NCBI RefSeq assembly: GCF_049723905.1
Contig: NZ_JBJKFD010000001.1
Coordinates: forward strand, 1,054,001-1,118,000
Direction of reading: 5' to 3'
Length of the DNA stretch: 64,000 nucleotides
Source of the DNA: G963665185 sp049723905
Lineage (GTDB): Bacteria > Desulfobacterota > Desulfovibrionia > Desulfovibrionales > Desulfovibrionaceae
Under the pieces are notes generated by a model. It searched no databases. It had not been told where the DNA came from and was given only the letters and a program-made list of their open reading frames with translations. Made by a program: the position numbers and the translations under genes. Below, piece by piece: positions 61,196-64,000 of this stretch (its first letter is position 1; every line of letters begins with the position of its first letter).

Positions 61196-62761
61196 TCAAT
61201 CCGCGTGCCGTTCGCGGATTTCAAGAATTTCGTCAAGATTTTCAAAAAAAAGATCAACAAGTCTGGGATCAAACAGTCCGCCCTTCTCCTGTCGCAGGTA
61301 ATCCAATATCTTGTCCATTTCCCAGGCTTTCTTGTACACTCGGTTGGCCCCTAAGGCATCGAACACGTCGGTCAGACAGATGATGCGCCCGCTGATGCTG
61401 ATGTCCTCTCCCGCCAATCCTCGCGGGTAACCTCCGCCGTCCCAGCGTTCATGGTGTTCATAGGCAATTTCGGCTGCCGCTCGCATGATGGGACGCTCTG
61501 ACTGCCCCAAAATACGGTAGCCGATAACCGTATGCTCCTTCATGATGGCCCATTCTTCAGGTGTCAGTTTCCCCGGTTTGAGGAGAATACTGTCGGGTAT
61601 GCCGACCTTGCCGACATCATGCAACGGAGCTGCCGAATAGATGGTCATGGCATCTTCTTCGGAAAGACCTAATTTGCGTGCCAGCAGCAAGGCGTATTCC
61701 GCCACCCGGCTGACATGATTTGCCGTCTCTTTGGAGCGTGTTTCAACCACCGCCCCAAGCCTGTTGACCACCTCCCGCTGGGTCTCCATAATTTCCTGCG
61801 TCAGATGAGCATTGTCAAAGGCAATCCCGACATTGGAAGAAAAAATTCTCAGCAATCTTTCGTCTAATTCCTTGGCAAGTTGCTGATATCCTTCCATATA
61901 GAGAACATTCACATACCCCAGTTTTGTCGGATAATACCCAACAAAAACACCATCTTCATGCAAGCAATCGCCGCACTCGGCCGCATCACGTATACGCTCG
62001 TGAATACTCGCGTCTAGGGGCTTGCACTTACTGGCATCCTCATCAAGGCACTCGGCGAACTTACCGGTTGCGGCAATAATCTCCAGATTTTTGTCAACCT
62101 GAACCGCCGCGAATCCGGCTGTTTTCAGATAAATTGAGTCCACCCCCACCCCGCACAACGAAGACAACTGTGTCAGCACGCCGGATGCAAGTTTCCGTAA
62201 CGAATGGATCTTGAACAGATCGCCGGAGGCATTGATGATGGTTTCCAGCCCCTGCCTGTTCCTTTCGATGACCCGCATGTCCCGATACGACCGCAAGGCG
62301 GTAAAAACAGATGAATACAGTTTTTGGGCCGTAAGCTCCGACTTTTCCTTATAATCGTTGATGTCGTAATTATGGATGACCGAACGTTCTGGTGCCTGTC
62401 CGGGCTGCCCTGTCCGCAATATGATACGCACAAAGGGGTTATTCAGTTCGCCGCGTATTTTTTCCGCCAACTCCAGCCCGGCAATATTGCTCTCCATGAC
62501 CACATCCAGAAGCACTACTGCAATATCATCATTATTTTTAAAGATATCCAGTGCTTCCTTCCCCGTGTAGGCACTCAAAAATTCAAGAGAACCTCCCTCG
62601 AACTCCATGTCGGCAAGCACCATACGAGTGGTCGAGTGAACACTTTCTTCATCATCAACAACCAGTACTTTCCATTGCGGTACCACCCGCCGAGGGCTTT
62701 CCCCGTCTTCAGCGGCAAAAATAAGCTCATCCTGCGAAGTCTCTTTAATGTCCTGATTCAT
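61196..62761 (-). CDS. Response regulator with DUF3369-like and HD-GYP domains
   Basis: A 521-residue cytoplasmic protein. The receiver (residues about 30-155) has VLVVDDEES and the phospho-acceptor D86 in VVLLDVVM. About 175-325 is a DUF3369/GAF-like sensor domain. About 335-515 is HD-GYP with PLHDVGKVGIPD and YEHHERWDGGGYPRGL. It should hydrolyse c-di-GMP under control of phosphorylation. The first 165 residues are closely related to those of the neighbouring histidine-kinase-type regulator. It starts 53 bases after that gene, same strand, with AGGA upstream. Confidence 0.92.
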   Translation of the reverse strand: MNQDIKETSQDELIFAAEDGESPRRVVPQWKVLVVDDEESVHSTTRMVLADMEFEGGSLEFLSAYTGKEALDIFKNNDDIAVVLLDVVMESNIAGLELAEKIRGELNNPFVRIILRTGQPGQAPERSVIHNYDINDYKEKSELTAQKLYSSVFTALRSYRDMRVIERNRQGLETIINASGDLFKIHSLRKLASGVLTQLSSLCGVGVDSIYLKTAGFAAVQVDKNLEIIAATGKFAECLDEDASKCKPLDASIHERIRDAAECGDCLHEDGVFVGYYPTKLGYVNVLYMEGYQQLAKELDERLLRIFSSNVGIAFDNAHLTQEIMETQREVVNRLGAVVETRSKETANHVSRVAEYALLLARKLGLSEEDAMTIYSAAPLHDVGKVGIPDSILLKPGKLTPEEWAIMKEHTVIGYRILGQSERPIMRAAAEIAYEHHERWDGGGYPRGLAGEDISISGRIICLTDVFDALGANRVYKKAWEMDKILDYLRQEKGGLFDPRLVDLFFENLDEILEIRERHAD

Positions 62762-62814
62762 TCAGTGAGTCCTCATATCGCACATTGCAGCAAACACTCT
62801 TCAAAACAATGGCG

Positions 62815-63960
62815 CTAGATCAACGGGATGTGTACCTGCGCCGTAGTCCCTTTGCCCGGCACACTGGATATTTCCAGCTCCCATCGATGCTCCCTGACAA
62901 GCCGATCGACAACGGCCAACCCCATTCCGACCCCACGAACCTTGGTGGTGTAAAAAGGATCGAAAATAAAAGACTGGACGCCCTCTTTCATCCCGTCCCC
63001 CTTATCAATAAAACTCAGCGAGCAACATTTTCCGTCTGACTTCAGCTTCAGCAAGACAGGACCATCCTGCTCACGGCTGAAATCAAATGCATTACTCCCC
63101 AACTCAACAAAACAACGCTGAGCCAACGTACCATCCATAACCGCCTCAAAGCCCTCCACCTGTGCTTCCTTGTGGAGCTCCAACGTCCGGTCCGGATATC
63201 GCTGCCTCAATTCCGCAACACACTGCTCAACAACCGGCCACAGAGGCAGACGACGCATTTTGGGAGCAGGCAAAGAAGCATACGAGGAAACCGCCAGCAC
63301 TATTCCTTCCAAAATCCTGGATTCTTCAATCACCGGCCCCAGATATTCATCCACTTTGCATTCATGGCTTCGCCCCTTTTTCATGGCCAGATTGGTAAAT
63401 CCGGAAATGGAAATAAGCCGGTTACGCACCTGATGCGCCACGGAAAGCGCCATATTTTCCAAGGCCTTTCGATTTTCCTCGATAATACGAATATCCCTGT
63501 AGGAACGAAGTGCCGTAATAACAGAAGTATAAAGTTTTGTGGAAGAAAGTTCGGCCTTCTGCTTGTAATCGTTGATATCAAGTTCGGTAATTACCTTGCG
63601 CTCCGGAGCCTGTCCCGGTTGCCCGGTCCTGAGGATGATACGCACCCGGCTATTTGCCAAATCTTCACGTATGAAGCGGGCGACCTCGAGTCCCTCGTGC
63701 ATGGACTCCATGACAACATCAAGAAGAACCACGCAGATGTCGTCGTGCAGTCCCATCATTTCCCGGGCCTCACTGCCAGAATAAGCGTTGAGAAATTCCA
63801 GGCCCCGCCCTTCGAAAGTAACCTCATCCAAGACCAGTTTCGTCACGGAATGCACATCGACTTCATCATCCACTATCAGAATCTTCCATGGTCTGACCGC
63901 AGAAAAACCATCCTCGGGCCCTTCTTCGGCAAAAAGAAGATCTTCGCCACCATCAACCAT
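62815..63960 (-). CDS. Response regulator fused to a histidine kinase core
   Basis: A 381-residue protein without membrane segments. The receiver (residues about 25-150) has ILIVDDEVD and D81 in VVLLDVVMES. It is followed by a helical stretch with H176 in SVAHQVRNRLISISGF, the H-box, and an ATPase domain with ELGSNAFDF, DKGDGM and GVGMGLAVV. Receiver-first kinases usually receive phosphate from another protein and adjust their own output. It sits directly upstream of the paralogous HD-GYP regulator. GGAG lies 6 bases before the ATG at 63960. Confidence 0.9.
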   Translation of the reverse strand: MVDGGEDLLFAEEGPEDGFSAVRPWKILIVDDEVDVHSVTKLVLDEVTFEGRGLEFLNAYSGSEAREMMGLHDDICVVLLDVVMESMHEGLEVARFIREDLANSRVRIILRTGQPGQAPERKVITELDINDYKQKAELSSTKLYTSVITALRSYRDIRIIEENRKALENMALSVAHQVRNRLISISGFTNLAMKKGRSHECKVDEYLGPVIEESRILEGIVLAVSSYASLPAPKMRRLPLWPVVEQCVAELRQRYPDRTLELHKEAQVEGFEAVMDGTLAQRCFVELGSNAFDFSREQDGPVLLKLKSDGKCCSLSFIDKGDGMKEGVQSFIFDPFYTTKVRGVGMGLAVVDRLVREHRWELEISSVPGKGTTAQVHIPLI

Positions 63961-64000
63961 GGTTTACTCCGTTGGCGCCCAGGTCGGCAGGAACGCGTAT

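Overview
The window reads as chromosome of a sulfate-reducing bacterium of the Desulfovibrionales (Desulfovibrio in the broad sense). The main reason is an aldehyde oxidoreductase whose eight iron-sulfur cysteines fall at the same positions (40, 45, 48, 60, 100, 103, 137, 139) as in the Desulfovibrio gigas enzyme Mop, followed by the accessory genes that I recall accompanying it in D. vulgaris (DVU1551-DVU1559). Large FAD/Fe-S/CCG oxidoreductases and response regulators with unusual output domains fit the same group. NhaB and a ProVWX-type importer suggest life with sodium and osmotic stress. Both assignments rest on reading the proteins, not on database searches.

Layout. 1-3359 (minus): a cupin cut by the window edge, a class A penicillin-binding protein and a YkgJ-type cysteine-cluster protein. 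3471-15535 (minus): mop, then nine tightly packed genes: a two-centre Fe-S flavoprotein, a small CxxC protein, a methyltransferase, a C-GCAxxG-C-C protein, a radical SAM enzyme of the MJ0619/tetraether-synthase type, a PaaK-like ligase, XdhC, a MocA-like nucleotidyltransferase fused to an HD domain, and a histidine phosphatase. This is the most interesting block. XdhC and the MocA-like protein point to maturation of the molybdopterin cofactor, and the other genes imply further chemistry. 15569-16546 has no convincing gene.

16624-22629: a TPR protein with a receiver-like domain lacking the phospho-acceptor Asp, a small TPR protein, a 650-residue protein I cannot assign, a dead IS3-family element (1.1 kb, central part of orfB deleted) and fxsA. 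22891-31276: phytase-like secreted protein, cyclophilin, TypA, NhaB with a possibly structured leader, and a two-gene unit of an SPL-type radical SAM protein and a ParB-like protein. 31607-36663 (plus): giant FAD/Fe-S dehydrogenase, ruvX, mltG. 37167-40073 (plus): proV-proW-proX with a good promoter and terminator. 40342-43233: hybrid sensor kinase.

43237-49014 (minus): GT2 glycosyltransferase with an extra C-terminal domain, HD-GYP protein, trmO, thiL, UvrD-type helicase. 49207-61017 (nearly all minus): a surface polysaccharide cluster with UDP-glucuronate decarboxylase, galE, an epimerase-like SDR, flippase, methyltransferase, GT2, asparagine synthase-like amidotransferase, GT4, a two-repeat winged-helix-like protein and an alkaline-phosphatase-superfamily protein. 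61196-63960 (minus): two paralogous response regulators, one ending in a histidine-kinase core and one in HD-GYP, probably one signalling pair acting on c-di-GMP. No rRNA, tRNA or CRISPR array was seen.
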